Shown piece by piece: positions 31,320 through 43,119 of a stretch of 64,000 nucleotides of DNA (position 1 is the first letter of the stretch; each line of letters begins with the position of its first letter). The position numbers were made by a program, and so were the translations under genes. The notes beneath the pieces were generated by a model that ran no database searches, was not told the origin of the DNA, and saw only the letters and a list, made by a program, of their open reading frames with translations. The stretch spans positions 24,216 through 88,215 of the forward strand of contig JAWPHD010010953.1 of assembly GCA_037043455.1 (NCBI GenBank), written 5' to 3'. This DNA is from Cyrtodaria siliqua (lineage: Eukaryota > Mollusca > Bivalvia > Adapedonta > Hiatellidae).

Positions 31320-33650
31320 ATTAACAAAGCATACTTACTTGTGGGCGTATCGTAATGTATAGTTACCTGAATGCAGGTTGGGAAACGTGATCATTTCTGC
31401 CGTGTATAGAGTTTTTAGAGTGAGTTTCGTACATAAACTACTTCATCCCTGAATAAGTAATGTGTGTGCGTTAGTACCGTATTCAATACTCATGTAGAAT
31501 GTAAGCTTTAGGCGCACTTTACACTAAAAGCTTTTTATCACTGAACATAATTAATAAGGGTCAGTCAAATACTATATTATATTAAGAGATATAGTGAAGA
31601 AAGTGAAAAACAATTGGCGCACGTGACTTAGGCTTTTCTGTGAACCATTCATAAGATTCGTGAGCGGCCAAAAAATACTTGAGCCATGTTATATAAAAAG
31701 ATGCTTGGTGTAAAGATCAGTAACCTATCACATATAAAAGAAACACGCCGTATTGTTTACCTTTGATATTGTCCAACTTATCACATTCCTTTGGGAGCAA
31801 GTGGAACTAACAATAATCATTTGGTATTAAACATCTACTGACGCACGTGCAAACGACATATAAGGATATATTTGAATGCTATATGTCGCACACAATTGCG
31901 ACAATACGCCGTACACATATTCTGTGACAACAAACACTATTCCGTACACCGGCCTTTTAACATAAACCTGATTCTGAAAAATTTAGACAAACAAAACAGC
32001 AAAAATGTTATATTTTAGTAACACAAGCCTCGCTGACTATTTATATGTCGTTATGTAAGATAACTTGTAAATAAAAGACTATTCAGCGTCAAAAATTAAA
32101 GTACCGCCGTCATGATTGATTCACTCTGGAAATTAACCAAGACTGTATTTTCTAGTAATTAGTAAGTTTATGAACAGATAAAATACGTGCAAACGTCTTA
32201 CTATACCCTTTCAGCTCTAGCATTGACGTGTATTCGTTAAGAAATAGATTTTCTGCTGCTCGTTGACGTCTATCTTCTTGATTTTTTGTATTTTCACCAC
32301 TTTAGGGGTACCAATATCCGGTGTACGATTACACACGGTGATATTGAAACCTTGTATTTTATACACACCCTATGCTTTAAGGCCTTTATTGCGCTGTTAT
32401 GTAGAAGTTTACCTTGATGGTTATCAATCTCAGAGTCGTCAATGACGTCGTCTCGTTCAAAGCAACGTCAGAAATCGATAGTTCACAGCAGCGTAATATG
32501 TCCATAGTATTTTAAGTCGTAGTTTCAGATTAATTTAAAATAGTTTCCGGATTATTATTTTTTTGTTAAGTTGGTGATTTGGCGGTTTGACCAATCTAGA
32601 GATAAAAAAAACGTAACTTTAATGTTTCATGTGGATAGTTTCAATAATACATATCTTTGTGAGTCTATGCCTTTAAGATTGCGCGAGTGTATCAGGCAAA
32701 ATGGTGGATGCAATCGTTATTGATAATCCACCATTTTGCGTCACCATAAGTGAAAATGAAAATATTTATACTCACAACTGATTTTGTAATCAGGTATTTA
32801 ACTACAGTATAATCTTTGTGTTGTTTTTTTTCAATGAGGCGTTTTTAAAGTCCTTCAGTATAGTTTGTAATATACTGATGCAGATGTCGCTTAAATAGTT
32901 CATCGCGATGTTTTTTCTAGGGCCTCTCTTAAAAATACTCATGTGAAATTTAATAATGTAAGGTGGATAATCGCTAAACGACAGTCTTGGTTCGAAATGA
33001 AATGTCTTCCGACACTTTAATGTTGAACCTCAGTGGATTCTAATATGTGTAAACTGTAGTTTCAATAGGAAGAACATCCACAAGTTCGGCGTACAGTATA
33101 GGCCAGATATCGATGCGTATAACTCACATTTTTATCTAGCCTTCGTTCAGGTAACATCGATAAAAATACGACCTCTCATTATGTTACATAAAAATCGTCG
33201 CCTGAAACGGAGTTTGAACCAGGAACCTCGCGCTTTTATTTTGTCTTTAATATGTAGGTATAGCTATTTGTTGGTACTTTGTAGCATTTTATCACTCAAT
33301 AGGCATTACGCAAGAACTATCGCACTGTAAATTAGTATGTTACCTATGTACAATTACGATTTACACAATTCATTGTCAATAAAGTAAATGATTACCTGCG
33401 TTAAATGTGATCGCTCAAATACCTGATTTCTCGTGAGCTGATGAACATGACATTACCAAAAATGATACGCCTACTAAGTGTCATGCGATTTACTCATAGT
33501 GTCTGTAGCTTTAAACACAAATTAAAAGTGAATAATCCTTCCTTTACAATAAGTGTTGGTCCACAACAATGTATATTTAGGAAATGCGACAGTAGCTGAA
33601 CTTATACAGAAACACGTATACAAATGTTAATTTTGTGTTATGTTTTTTAT
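31320..33650. other. Intron sequence, mostly unrecognised
   Basis: There is a small hairpin at 32699-32737 (AAAATGGTGGAT against ATCCACCATTTT). On the minus strand near 33215 a B-box-like GGTTCAAACTCC suggests a SINE remnant. No exon is seen. Confidence 0.4.
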
Positions 33651-33654
33651 GTAG

Positions 33655-33792
33655 GCCAAGACTGGGACAGAAGGTGTTGGAGTATTCGGTAGCTTGGTAG
33701 CTATTGCTTTGACGTCTAAGTCTGGGAAAGTAGTCGTAATATCGGCAGTATTATATGCCAGTTTTAAGATATACCGCCGCATCGTTGGATGA
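33655..33792 (+). CDS. Host LRAT-domain acyltransferase, last coding exon
   Basis: It follows a strong acceptor (GTTATGTTTTTTATGTAG) and starts in phase 0, agreeing with the donor at 25775. The 45 codons before TGA (33790-33792) encode AKTGTEGVGVFGSLVAIALT, then VVVISAVLYASFKIYRRIVG: a small-residue-rich hydrophobic tail ending in basic residues, like the C-terminal membrane anchor of PLAAT proteins. A polyadenylation signal (AATAAA) lies at 33925-33930. Assignment to the same gene rests on phase and protein layout. Confidence 0.7.
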   Translation, partial: AKTGTEGVGVFGSLVAIALTSKSGKVVVISAVLYASFKIYRRIVG

Positions 33793-33924
33793 TGGTGATA
33801 CGTGAACACAGGCAACAAAGAACAAATGAACACGCGCAAGAGTGATTATGGATTCCAAAACGTAACTGCCGCCAAATTAGGAGAAAGGAATTTTAAAAAT
33901 AATTCATGAATTTAGTGACATAAC

Positions 33925-33930
33925 AATAAA
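33925..33930 (+). terminator. Polyadenylation signal of the LRAT-domain gene
   Basis: AATAAA about 135 bases after the stop codon of the proposed last exon. Confidence 0.45.
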
Positions 33931-33934
33931 TATA

Positions 33935-34786
33935 TCACCCGTACTTTTCTTCCACCTTGTATTTTGATAATTATTATTGGAAACGTATATCACCCATTAA
34001 TAATGTACATGTTGAATTACAATCTGAAAGTGACATTATGAATCATCCGTAAATCCACTATTACCCGACCATACCCTTCACCCCACCAGTCAGGTACGTA
34101 GCTTGGCATACTCCCTCACTCCCGGGAGTAACTTCGAAAAACAAAACAACGAAAGCAAAAATCCTAAACAGTTGTAAAATGCAATAAAACTCATATGGGT
34201 CGGGGTACGCATGAAGGGAGTAAGGGTGGGAAATTTGTTATTTTTTGCGAGCATAAAATGTCTATATTCCTGACAAATATCGCTTGTACTGACACCATTT
34301 GGTCCAAAGATAAAACGGGTGAGGTCCCCCCGCCACCCATGACCCCATACCACACACACACACACACGTGCGGAAGTGGGACACCTACCCCCAAATCCTT
34401 CCCCACTTAGAGCTTCGCACCTCGTATTAGGAATATGTTGAAAACATGCCACGCTACGCCCCTGCCAGTCGTTCTTCTTTTGCTTTGGCAGCATGTAAAT
34501 ACAGGTTAAATGGTCACGTTTTATATTTCGATCGTCAATAATGCCAATCATTCTTAAATCGCCCCAGCGTTATGTAAATTTATCCATGTATGTTATTATC
34601 AAACGAGGTGAATATAACAAAAAGATATAAAGATACAATTTAACAATATATTAAGTATGTTTTCGCTGTACTATAAATGTTTATTAAGTCCAGTGTATAA
34701 ATAATGAAAATGGAATGGGAAAGAATATTCTTTGCTTCTCATTTGTTTCATTACGTTACATAGTAGAAACAATCTAGTTAATATGT
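33935..34786. other. No gene recognised
   Basis: A CA microsatellite lies at 34351-34368 and a minus-strand 153-codon frame spans it. Its composition looks accidental and it is not annotated as a gene. Confidence 0.4.
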
Positions 34787-34910
34787 AAATATCACATCCT
34801 CTTGAGGGTGCCAGTGGATATTATCAACCCGAGAATGTAATGTCGAGGTTGACATTATCATTTCGAGGGTTGATAATATCCACTGGAACCCACAAGGGGA
34901 TGTGATATTT
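34787..34910. repeat. Long palindrome (MITE-like)
   Basis: The arms 34787-34834 and 34864-34910 pair with a few mismatches (CCAGTGGATATTATCAACCC against GGGTTGATAATATCCACTGG). The spacer is itself partly palindromic. Confidence 0.8.
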
Positions 34911-35049
34911 ATTTATTATACCGAACAAATACTCATGTGGGAAATCGCATTAATAAGACATGTCTCTTTGAACATATTTATCATAGTCAAAACATATGAT
35001 AATAACAACCTATTTTTAGAACTGAGCTTTTCAAAAAGCTAGCGAGATG

Positions 35050-35115
35050 TTAGTTTGCGCTATCACCTGCTATGGCGCGTTTAGGGTGATAGCGCGAAAT
35101 ATCAACCCGGCAGGG
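35050..35115. repeat. Hairpin downstream of the palindrome
   Basis: GCGCTATCACC near 35057 pairs with GGTGATAGCGC near 35095. The following ATATCAACCC echoes the arm of the 34787 palindrome, so both may belong to one element. Confidence 0.55.
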
Positions 35116-35740
35116 TATGGGGATTTTACATGGAGTGTTTACAGTGAGGTATAATAATTGTAAATACATAACATTTTAACGGGACGCATGGCAGTCTTGG
35201 AGTAGTTATCAATCAATCATTACAATTGGAACCGCGATTTACTAATGCAGTATTAATTTTAAATCGCCTTGCGTGTAATTAAATAAAAGGTACTAAAAGA
35301 CGGAATTCAATTATTTTCGTTTTTCTGCTTTAGATTTACATGAATGTATTATTATTGCAATACAATTAACAATTAGTTATATGCCGATCCAATTTGCTTC
35401 CAGCTGTTTACTATAATAACGATGTGTCAATATGCAAGCTATGTTATGTAGAAATACTCACGGGAATTGACAAAAATCAAGATTGCCGTGTGTCTCTTTA
35501 TTAATAGCATGTGTTTTCTATGGTTTATGTTAATCTAGTTTGTCATAGTTAATGGCTATTTGTTTATCGATGTTAATTTGTCGAAATGATTACGTCTTAA
35601 AATATATAGAAAAATAGTATGAAATGAGAATTAAGAATTAAATTATAACGTAACATAAGGTGTGATTTCTCTACTGAATGCACGAATAATTTCGTACCAA
35701 ACAACTCAATGATCATATTGTTCACAAGAAGTGCATCCGT
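35115..35740. other. No gene recognised
   Basis: AT-rich sequence without identifiable content. Confidence 0.35.
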
Positions 35741-35741
35741 C

Positions 35742-36250
35742 ATGGAGAATCAACAACGAAGGCCTATAGAAGAACTTTTTCGAAACGTCCCACACCGCAC
35801 ATGGTACGTCATTGTTAGTTACATCCGACGTATGATTACTGCCGTCAATTCACGGACTCAAAGAGAGATGGCAAGTCAGTTCAATGTCTCTTTAGGAAAG
35901 GTTGATAGAGTTATTTCTAAATTATTAAGGTACATTTGAGAAAAAAACATGCAAAGTTCATAAACACAATGGAAGTCAAATACTGAAGCGACGTTCTCGT
36001 GCATGGCGCCTTTAGCGTAACCTAAGTAATGGTAAATGGGAAAACTCAGTGACTACGGACGAGGCAAACTGTTATATGGGTGGCAGCTACCGTAGGAAGA
36101 GGGTGTGCTACCTACGCGACGAAGAATGATTCCCTTTAACCATTTCGATGCTCCCTAGAAGTTTCTTTGACGCGTACATTAAATGCTATTTCGCCAGGAC
36201 AGTGCGTCAAGCCAAATAAATGTCCCAGCAAAGTGAAATATGATATAATC
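35742..36250 (+). pseudogene. Tc1/mariner-type transposase fossil
   Basis: The first frame gives an N-terminal helix-turn-helix-like stretch (RTQREMASQFNVSLGKVDRV). After a break come QILKRRSRAWRL and GKWENSVTTDEANCYMGGSY, where TTDEA resembles the first catalytic Asp region of mariner-like transposases. Stops at about 35937 and in later codons make it non-functional. The exact subgroup cannot be told. Confidence 0.65.
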
Positions 36251-36317
36251 CTAATTTGAACTGTTTAGAAAAAAATCATCTAGTACCTAAGTAAGTTGTA
36301 TATTAGTCAAACAGACA

Positions 36318-36700
36318 TTTTTAGTGGTAAATATAATTACCTTACTTTTCAAAATCGGTTGAGAAATAAAAAATTCATGCGCGAAAGCTGTTTTTGGTGA
36401 GGCATTTTCAATGCAAAATTCTGCTGCATGAAAAAATTGAAAACACATTTTTTTTAGAATTTGTATCCAAAAATGGTTTTAAACAGTTGGATATTAATAA
36501 AAATTAAAACGTCATGAAAGTTTTATAGCAAAATATAAAGGTTAACTGAAGTTATTTGAAATTTCCTAATTTTTTGCTGGCCCAACAATAAGGAATTTAC
36601 ATGGGGAAAAAATCAAAAAATCATTTGGGCTGTAAAATAGTTATTGCTCAACCGATTTTCAGAACTAAGGTATTTGTATTTACCACTAAAATGCCAGTTC
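36318..36700. repeat. Inverted repeat element next to the mariner fossil
   Basis: TTTTAGTGGTAAATA...AATCGGTTGAG (36328-36371) pairs imperfectly with CTCAACCGATTTTCAGAACT through TATTTACCACTAAAATG (36647-36692). The enclosed 275 bp are AT-rich. It could be a MITE. Confidence 0.6.
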
Positions 36701-37130
36701 TAATGATATATAGTTAATGTATGTATTTTTTAAATTGCTCAAGCTACCGCAGAAATACATTTGGCTGAAACAAGCGCCCCACGCAATAGTAAAACATATA
36801 TGGATATACCAGCAAAACTATTACTTATAAGTTGGACACCTCTCGTGTTGTGCTGTGTGTGTTTTATTAATGTCATGTTTATTGACGATTGTGTGGATTA
36901 AACGTCTCCCTTATCGGTATTTATTTATATATCTACAATCTTGTTTGTATTTATAACCTTTTGTATGTGTGTCATTTGTGTTCTGTAAAATATAATTATA
37001 GTTTTTCAACAAATATGCTGTGTTCCTCTACCTATGTATCTTTCGAAACCTTGTTAATTCTGTGTTGTCAAAAGATAGTTCTTCCACATTTCTATCACAG
37101 TCTAGAGACTATGGCAATATAGTTTATAAC
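36700..37130. other. No gene recognised
   Basis: AT-rich, no identified repeat or coding frame. Confidence 0.35.
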
Positions 37131-37134
37131 ACTA

Positions 37135-37870
37135 AAACGAACATTTGGATACTATTACATAAGTAGATATAAACAGGAAATGTAGCATTCACAGAGCACA
37201 GTCCACCAAAACATGGATACACAACGAACAACAAGTACAAGGAAAAAATAGAAGCAAAGTTTGCGACATCAAAGAAAATGAGGTTTGACAATAGGGGTAC
37301 CGCAATGCAGCCAAACCTCACTCTTACCATTCTGTCATCCAAATAAAACGGGGCAGTGAAAATAAAGAGATCTCGCAAGGCAATATCATCTGACAAAATA
37401 TGCTTTATAAGTATAACATAAAGATGATTTTGTATATACGGAAATAAACATACAAAAGCCTCGAAACCCACAAAGCAAGTACTCAATGACTTGGCAGAAG
37501 CCAGGACAACAAGAAAATAAACCATCTAAGGCACGACGCGACAAGTTTGAAGACAAACATCAAACGTTACTATCAATTTCAGGATTTAGGTAAACGTCAT
37601 CATAGGTCCGCAAACTGTCGGGTCATCGCACAATCAAAGAGGAAAGCATAGTTGAAAACTGTAACTGTGTCAAACACTAAGTATGCAGTACGTTGCAAAA
37701 TGATAGCGTCATAATCTATTTTGATACATTTTCTAACAAGTGTAATAAAGATTGTATGAAAGAGCGCATGACCTGATGACCAATGATCTTACGAAGTTTG
37801 TAAATCACATCAGGTTGTGATAGTTCCTGTCGCAGAAGAGTTCTTAAATTACTTTTATATTTTTAAAAAT
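37135..37870 (-). pseudogene. Degraded Penelope-like copy, tail plus RT C-terminus
   Basis: It shares the tail blocks (AATGTAGCATTCACAGAG, CAATGACTTGGCAGAAGCCA) and then RT C-terminal sequence (CAGTACGTTGCAAAATGATA and the CACATCAGGTTGTGATAGTT block) with the copy at 54985-57029. It is more diverged than the three copies further right. Confidence 0.75.
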
Positions 37871-38900
37871 AGATTAGGTTTAGGATAATATTGTTACGCG
37901 CTACTGGCGTTGAACTATGTCCTACTAATTGCAAGTTTCGATTTGACCGCTGTATGTAGGAAACCGGTTCGTTTGTTTTGAATCTCTTATAAGATTCTAC
38001 GGTCAACCTTTAGACAAAGCCTCAAGCTAGGGTTACTTCTAATTTTTCTAATGACGGTAGAACACTAAATAATCAGAGTATTCCAGGAACAAGTGTCTAT
38101 TAACAGTTTAACTCTTTTAGTTTGTATAATAATATTAATCATGTATATAAGCATCTATCTCGTTGAACAGGTAAAATAAGTTGTATATATATTATTCTCT
38201 TCAAAAATGGCCGATTGATATCTATGGAAAAATACATTAAAATATACTTTACAGTGCGCATTCCTTATCGCGCGGGTTGTATTAAACGTAACGGATTGTA
38301 ATTCAAATCCAAATAGCCTTCAGTATTTTTAGTGTTAATTACCAGATCCTAACAATACAAGCTATAAATAGTTTCAATGTAATATAATAAACTTTATTTT
38401 GAACTGCTATACAACTAAATATATATTCTTTACTTTTAAGTATCTAGTATTACTTCAAGTTGAATGCAAAACATTAATGATGCTTACTTCTGATTTGCCT
38501 AAGTTTACTATAACCGTGCAGATTGCCAAGAGCAACGATGTGTGCTGTAAGTTTGTTGCTGCAAGAATGATCTCTCGATCAATTTTCAGGCCTATTTATA
38601 CTAAATTTGAAGAACGTTCACTTATTTGATCGGAAAATGACCACTGTCGGGTTTTGGTAGTTATTCGACTTTCGATGTTTGGAAACTATCAGTTTTCCGC
38701 ACGATAACGGTAAGGACTATCGGTCAGCCATTTTTGATCCAAAAAATCCAAAATCGATGATATATGGTCAAGTTAATTTTTCAACGATGTACGAATTTTA
38801 AGCACGAGCAATGTCAACCACATAGTACATGACAGTAATTGAACACTATTGATGTGAACATAATACACTCAGTGCATTTGAAAACGCACATCTTTTTGCT
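37870..38900. other. No gene recognised
   Basis: AT-rich. No exon or repeat could be named. Confidence 0.35.
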
Positions 38901-38904
38901 GATG

Positions 38905-39260
38905 AAATTTTTTATGATCCCATAAAGCTACAACAACACAATTTTGTAGTATTCATATATCATCTTTATTTTATTCATTTGCCAAATGTCATCAATATCA
39001 TACAGAAAGTTCATGTATTTTTACTTATTCAAAGTTACCCACTTCATAAACCAAAGTCACAAAGTTAATATCGCGTGTGACCACCTCGAACCTTTAACAA
39101 TGCCTGGCACCTTCGTCTCATTGATGCAATTGTTGTGGCTATAGACCTTTGAGGAATATTCCTCCACTCTTCCACTAACGCACAATATCCCAGACATGCT
39201 CGATTGGCGACATATCCGGAGATAATGATGGCCAATCGAGCATGTCTGGGATATGTTAAA
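38905..39260 (-). pseudogene. Tc1-like transposase fossil, C-terminal part
   Basis: The minus strand encodes EEWRNIPQRSIATTIASMRR and the ending RGGHTRY typical of molluscan and insect Tc1-like transposases. In another frame just upstream it reads WPSLSPDMSPIEHVWD, the block with the third catalytic acidic residue. The frame change and loss of the rest make it a fossil. A 24-base inverted repeat (39185-39208 and 39231-39254) sits on the PIEHVWD codons, where the coding part stops. Confidence 0.8.
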
Positions 39261-39315
39261 AAGGCGCGTGTATGGGCGTGTTCATCTAGCGCAAAATATT
39301 GTTGATCTCCGTCGT

Positions 39316-40566
39316 GAATCAAGGGCACCATAACGCTATTGTTATGCGTTAAAATTGTCACCCTGCATTTTCCGTTACGGTGCCCAGCGCAGAAATTGTG
39401 TTTTTTTTTATCAAGACGTTTTATGTCCAATTCCCCAAAATCGGGGAATGTCATTCCGGACAAATATGTCCAACCTTTATTTTGAAAGCCAAATAATTGA
39501 AAAAATGCCAAATTCTAATCGTGTAGAGCGTTTGGTCTTTGCAAGAGTTCATTGTTGATTTGTCAAAATCAGAATTTTGTGACCATTCTTCAACGATCTG
39601 CAGGTCTACGTTAATATTTGACCTTCATACAACTGTGTAATGGACAGACGGATGCTCTGGTACAAACAAAATGAATATTATATGCCATATTAAATGCTAT
39701 AAACCCATTTTTGAAACGTCGTGGTGCCCAGATCGAGACTATGGTACCCAAGTCGCGACATGGTGCCCAGTGCAAGTAACATTAAAAGAAAAAAAAACTG
39801 ATCAAGGTATCAAGTACTGGTTTGGCTGTCATGTTCGCCTTATAGTTATGTCCTATAGAGACTATTTGGTGGATAATTAATGGGAACATGAACAGAGTTC
39901 GAAACAAAAAGCAGGGATTGTGAAGGGATGGACTAATTGGATAATTTAGCAGTTTGAAGTTGAATTAAGTTTCCCCACAAACACATTTTAACCCAGGTCA
40001 AGTCAATTCAAATATTTATTTAGTGGATACCTGTGTATATTTTATTAAATGTGACCGTTTTTTTTTCTTTTAAGGTTACTTGCACTGGGCACCATGTCGC
40101 GACCTGGGCACCATAGTCTCGACCTGGGCACCACGACGTTTCAAAAAATGGGTTTATAGCATTTTATATGGCATATAATATTGAGTTTCTTTTATACCAG
40201 AGCATCCGTCTGTCCATTACACAGTTGTATTAAGGTCAACTATTAGCGTAGACATGTAGATCGTTGAATAATGGTCACAAAATTCTGATTTTGACAAATC
40301 AACAATGAACTCTTGTAAAGTCCAAACGCTCTACACGATTAGATTTTGGCATTTTTTCAATTATTTTGCTTTCAAAATAAAGGTTGGACATATTTGTCCG
40401 GAATGACAATCCCCGAGTTTGAGGAATTGGACATAAGACGTCTTGATAAAAAAAAAAAAAAATTCACACTCGCCTTTTGACGACAATTTCTGCGTTAGGC
40501 ACCGTAACGGAAAATGCACGGTGAAAATTTTAACGCATAACAATAGCGTTTCGATGCCCTTGATTC
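39316..40566. repeat. Large fold-back structure
   Basis: The arms 39316-39799 and 40056-40566 are inverted copies of each other at roughly 85 percent by eye, with a 256-bp spacer. Both inner ends contain three variants of GGTGCCCAGGTCGCGAC in a row next to an A or T run. No transposase frame lies inside; it adjoins the Tc1-like fossil on the left. Confidence 0.85.
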
Positions 40567-40569
40567 TCC

Positions 40570-42110
40570 ACCGTGTAATAGAAAGGAATGAATGAATGGT
40601 GTTTTACAGCACGTCGACACATAAATAGGTCATATTGTGCGCAAAAATTGATGAAAAATTAAGAAATAAGTATTATTTAAAACTTAATGTAAATATATAA
40701 ATATAAAACTATTAACAAAAAGGGATGATAAGGTGTAATATAAACTATGTATGTAAATCAACAAATTCCCGTCAACGGGGTAATAGAAAGGAAAGGGTTG
40801 TCAATGTCCAATATCTCCAGGCAACTCAATTGTGCTTTAATTAACTAAGATTGAATACGTTTAAGTTTTTTTTCAGGTAAGTTTTATATAGTTTTAGTTC
40901 TAGTAAAACGTACATGCGCGTTATTGTTTTATTTGATATGTCATGTTTGTTTTCGGCTATTACTGCGTGAAAAACGCCCAGATACTAGTAATGTTATTTT
41001 TTAAAGTTTGTTTGAGGTTAATATATTATTCCCTCAAAACCGTTATTTAAAATATGTAATTTAAATAATTATCGAGGTCATTCGATTGAGAGAGAAAAAA
41101 AACGTTACCACAAGGCAAACCATTCAAAGAAAATACAATATCATGATACAAATGTGATAAAAACAAATATGTAGAAAAGAAATACTCATGATTACATTTG
41201 GTTATATTGACATATTTTCTTGTGTTGTATCTTTATTAATAATACATCATACACATCCGTCAGAACATGACGTCATGATCCAAAACACGCGCAAATAGTT
41301 ATTTAAAAAAGACTCTAAGAATAATAATTTGTCGTTTTTTGATTTATACAAAAGAAAATATCTTCACAATTTAATCAATGATTTGACTTTGTTTCATGCT
41401 GATTTAGTTCTTACAAAAGATTATTTGAAAATGCCTATCAAATCATGATGATGTATTCAAATCACAACTGGTGTACCCTTATTCGATAGATTAAATCGGT
41501 TATCCGATATGTATTTCACGTCTATGGTGGCATATTTATGCATTCACTTTGTGAGCAGCTATCAATGAAAACAGCTGTACCCTTGAACTGTTTAGTAAAC
41601 AAACAAGAACCTGCCTACATGTCTTGTTACCTCACCTTTTCTTGTGGTTTTTCAAGTGGAACGTATTTTTCTATATCAAAATTACACCGCTGCATTATCC
41701 ATACTTGAGTTGAAGTTGTAGCAAATCATTTATATGTGACATTTTAACATTGGTGTCAATGCGGAAAAAAATGAGTAGAGCAACAAAACCAATGTAAAAC
41801 TGTCTATTACGATATATATCTATTTTTTCTGCCACGTGACGTAAATTTTCACGATTATCATTCAGAATTATTATGAAAACAAAAGATTCCGCCGCGATAT
41901 AAATATCACAAGATCAACGAGATTGTGAATTTTCATTAGAATTAGTCAATTTTTTACGAAAACAACATTTCAAATGTTTAGGAAAATTACTATGACGTTA
42001 ACTATTGACTGTGCTAAAGTGGTGACAGAATTAGGCAGTATCGCAGCATTTTTTTTTTTGATAAAATTGTAGAAAATTAAAGATTAAAATTAATCATTGA
42101 CCCCAAAATC
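40570..42110. other. No gene recognised
   Basis: AT-rich DNA. Near 40590-40640 GGTGTTTTACAGCACGTCGA and AGGTCATATTGTGCG recall the inverted tail of molluscan SINEs but are too short to call. Confidence 0.35.
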
Positions 42111-42114
42111 AAAA

Positions 42115-42500
42115 GAGATCCTTTCACCAAGCACAACCCAGCTGGGAGGCATGGCGGATTGCCGATAATATTATCGCGTGGACATGATCGGGTCATGCTG
42201 ACTTTTTCAAATGAACCTAAATAATAGAGGTCCTTATCTTACAATCCCTTTTCGCAAATTGAATTCACATGCTCTTCTTTTCATTCTGTCTGTCCTTCGG
42301 CAGACAACATAATAACCGCACCCTAACTCTCTAACCTGGGTGGCCCCTCTCATAAAACTTCGGTTGGTGGTGAACATGTGTGCAAAATATTATTGAAATC
42401 GGATGAGGCATTACCAAAGTTATGGGACTGGACGGCCGGACGGAATGACAGACGGACAACGGCAATTCTGTAGCCCTCCGCCTAATCGGCGGGAATAAAA
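42115..42500 (+). repeat. Dispersed mollusc-type repeat
   Basis: It contains TTGAAATCGGATGAGGCATT, GGACGGCCGGACGGAATGAC and GCCCTCCGCC..TCGGCGGGAA, wording I associate with a common bivalve interspersed repeat. The 3' end is TAAAAAGTGAAG. Confidence 0.5.
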
Positions 42501-43115
42501 AGTGAAGTTATGTAGAAATGATATCTAATGTAAAATTATGTAGAAATGAAATGTATCTAAGAATTGTATAAGTGTCAAATGGGAATAATTGTAAAATGAA
42601 AATGTCTGAGAAAGTAGGTCACAACATACGTATACACGAGAGCTCGGTTCTTCAAATCAGATTCAATCATGCATGACAGAGTTATCGCCCTTGAATGTCT
42701 GAAAAATAGGATTTCTGCTGAAACGTTTTCGGTGGCGATATGGCTGAAACAAAACAAACTTTACTGAATTAGGATATGTATAACAAATAATTTAAAGAAA
42801 TGGTTTGATAAAGAGATGTCTGTAGTACATAGTTATATAATCTCTTCTACTCGCGAATTTATGAACGGCCTTTGACAGTTACCATGATGTAATGTGATAT
42901 AAGGTTTCAATTAAATATCATGGTAATCGAATTATTGACTCTTCATATGTGCATTTAATGAATGTAATTATTAAAAAAAAAGTTGAATTACATCAAAATC
43001 AATATTGTGCATTACTGGAAAATTATAAATGGGAATAAGAAGAACGAAAATGTTAAGGCATCCCTTGACAATGTTTACAAATATTTAAAAAAATATTAAC
43101 ACAAGAGAAAATTCA
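42500..43115. other. No gene recognised
   Basis: AT-rich sequence; possibly decayed 5' part of the LINE that follows. Confidence 0.35.
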
Positions 43116-43119
43116 AAAA

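Noticed and set aside
34090..34551. A 153-residue minus-strand gene
   Set aside because: It runs through a CA microsatellite and has accidental composition, no domain, no splice sites and no repeats of the frame elsewhere.
39065..39511. A 148-residue minus-strand gene
   Set aside because: The C-terminal third is a Tc1-like transposase fossil in mixed frames and the rest is one arm of the fold-back repeat.
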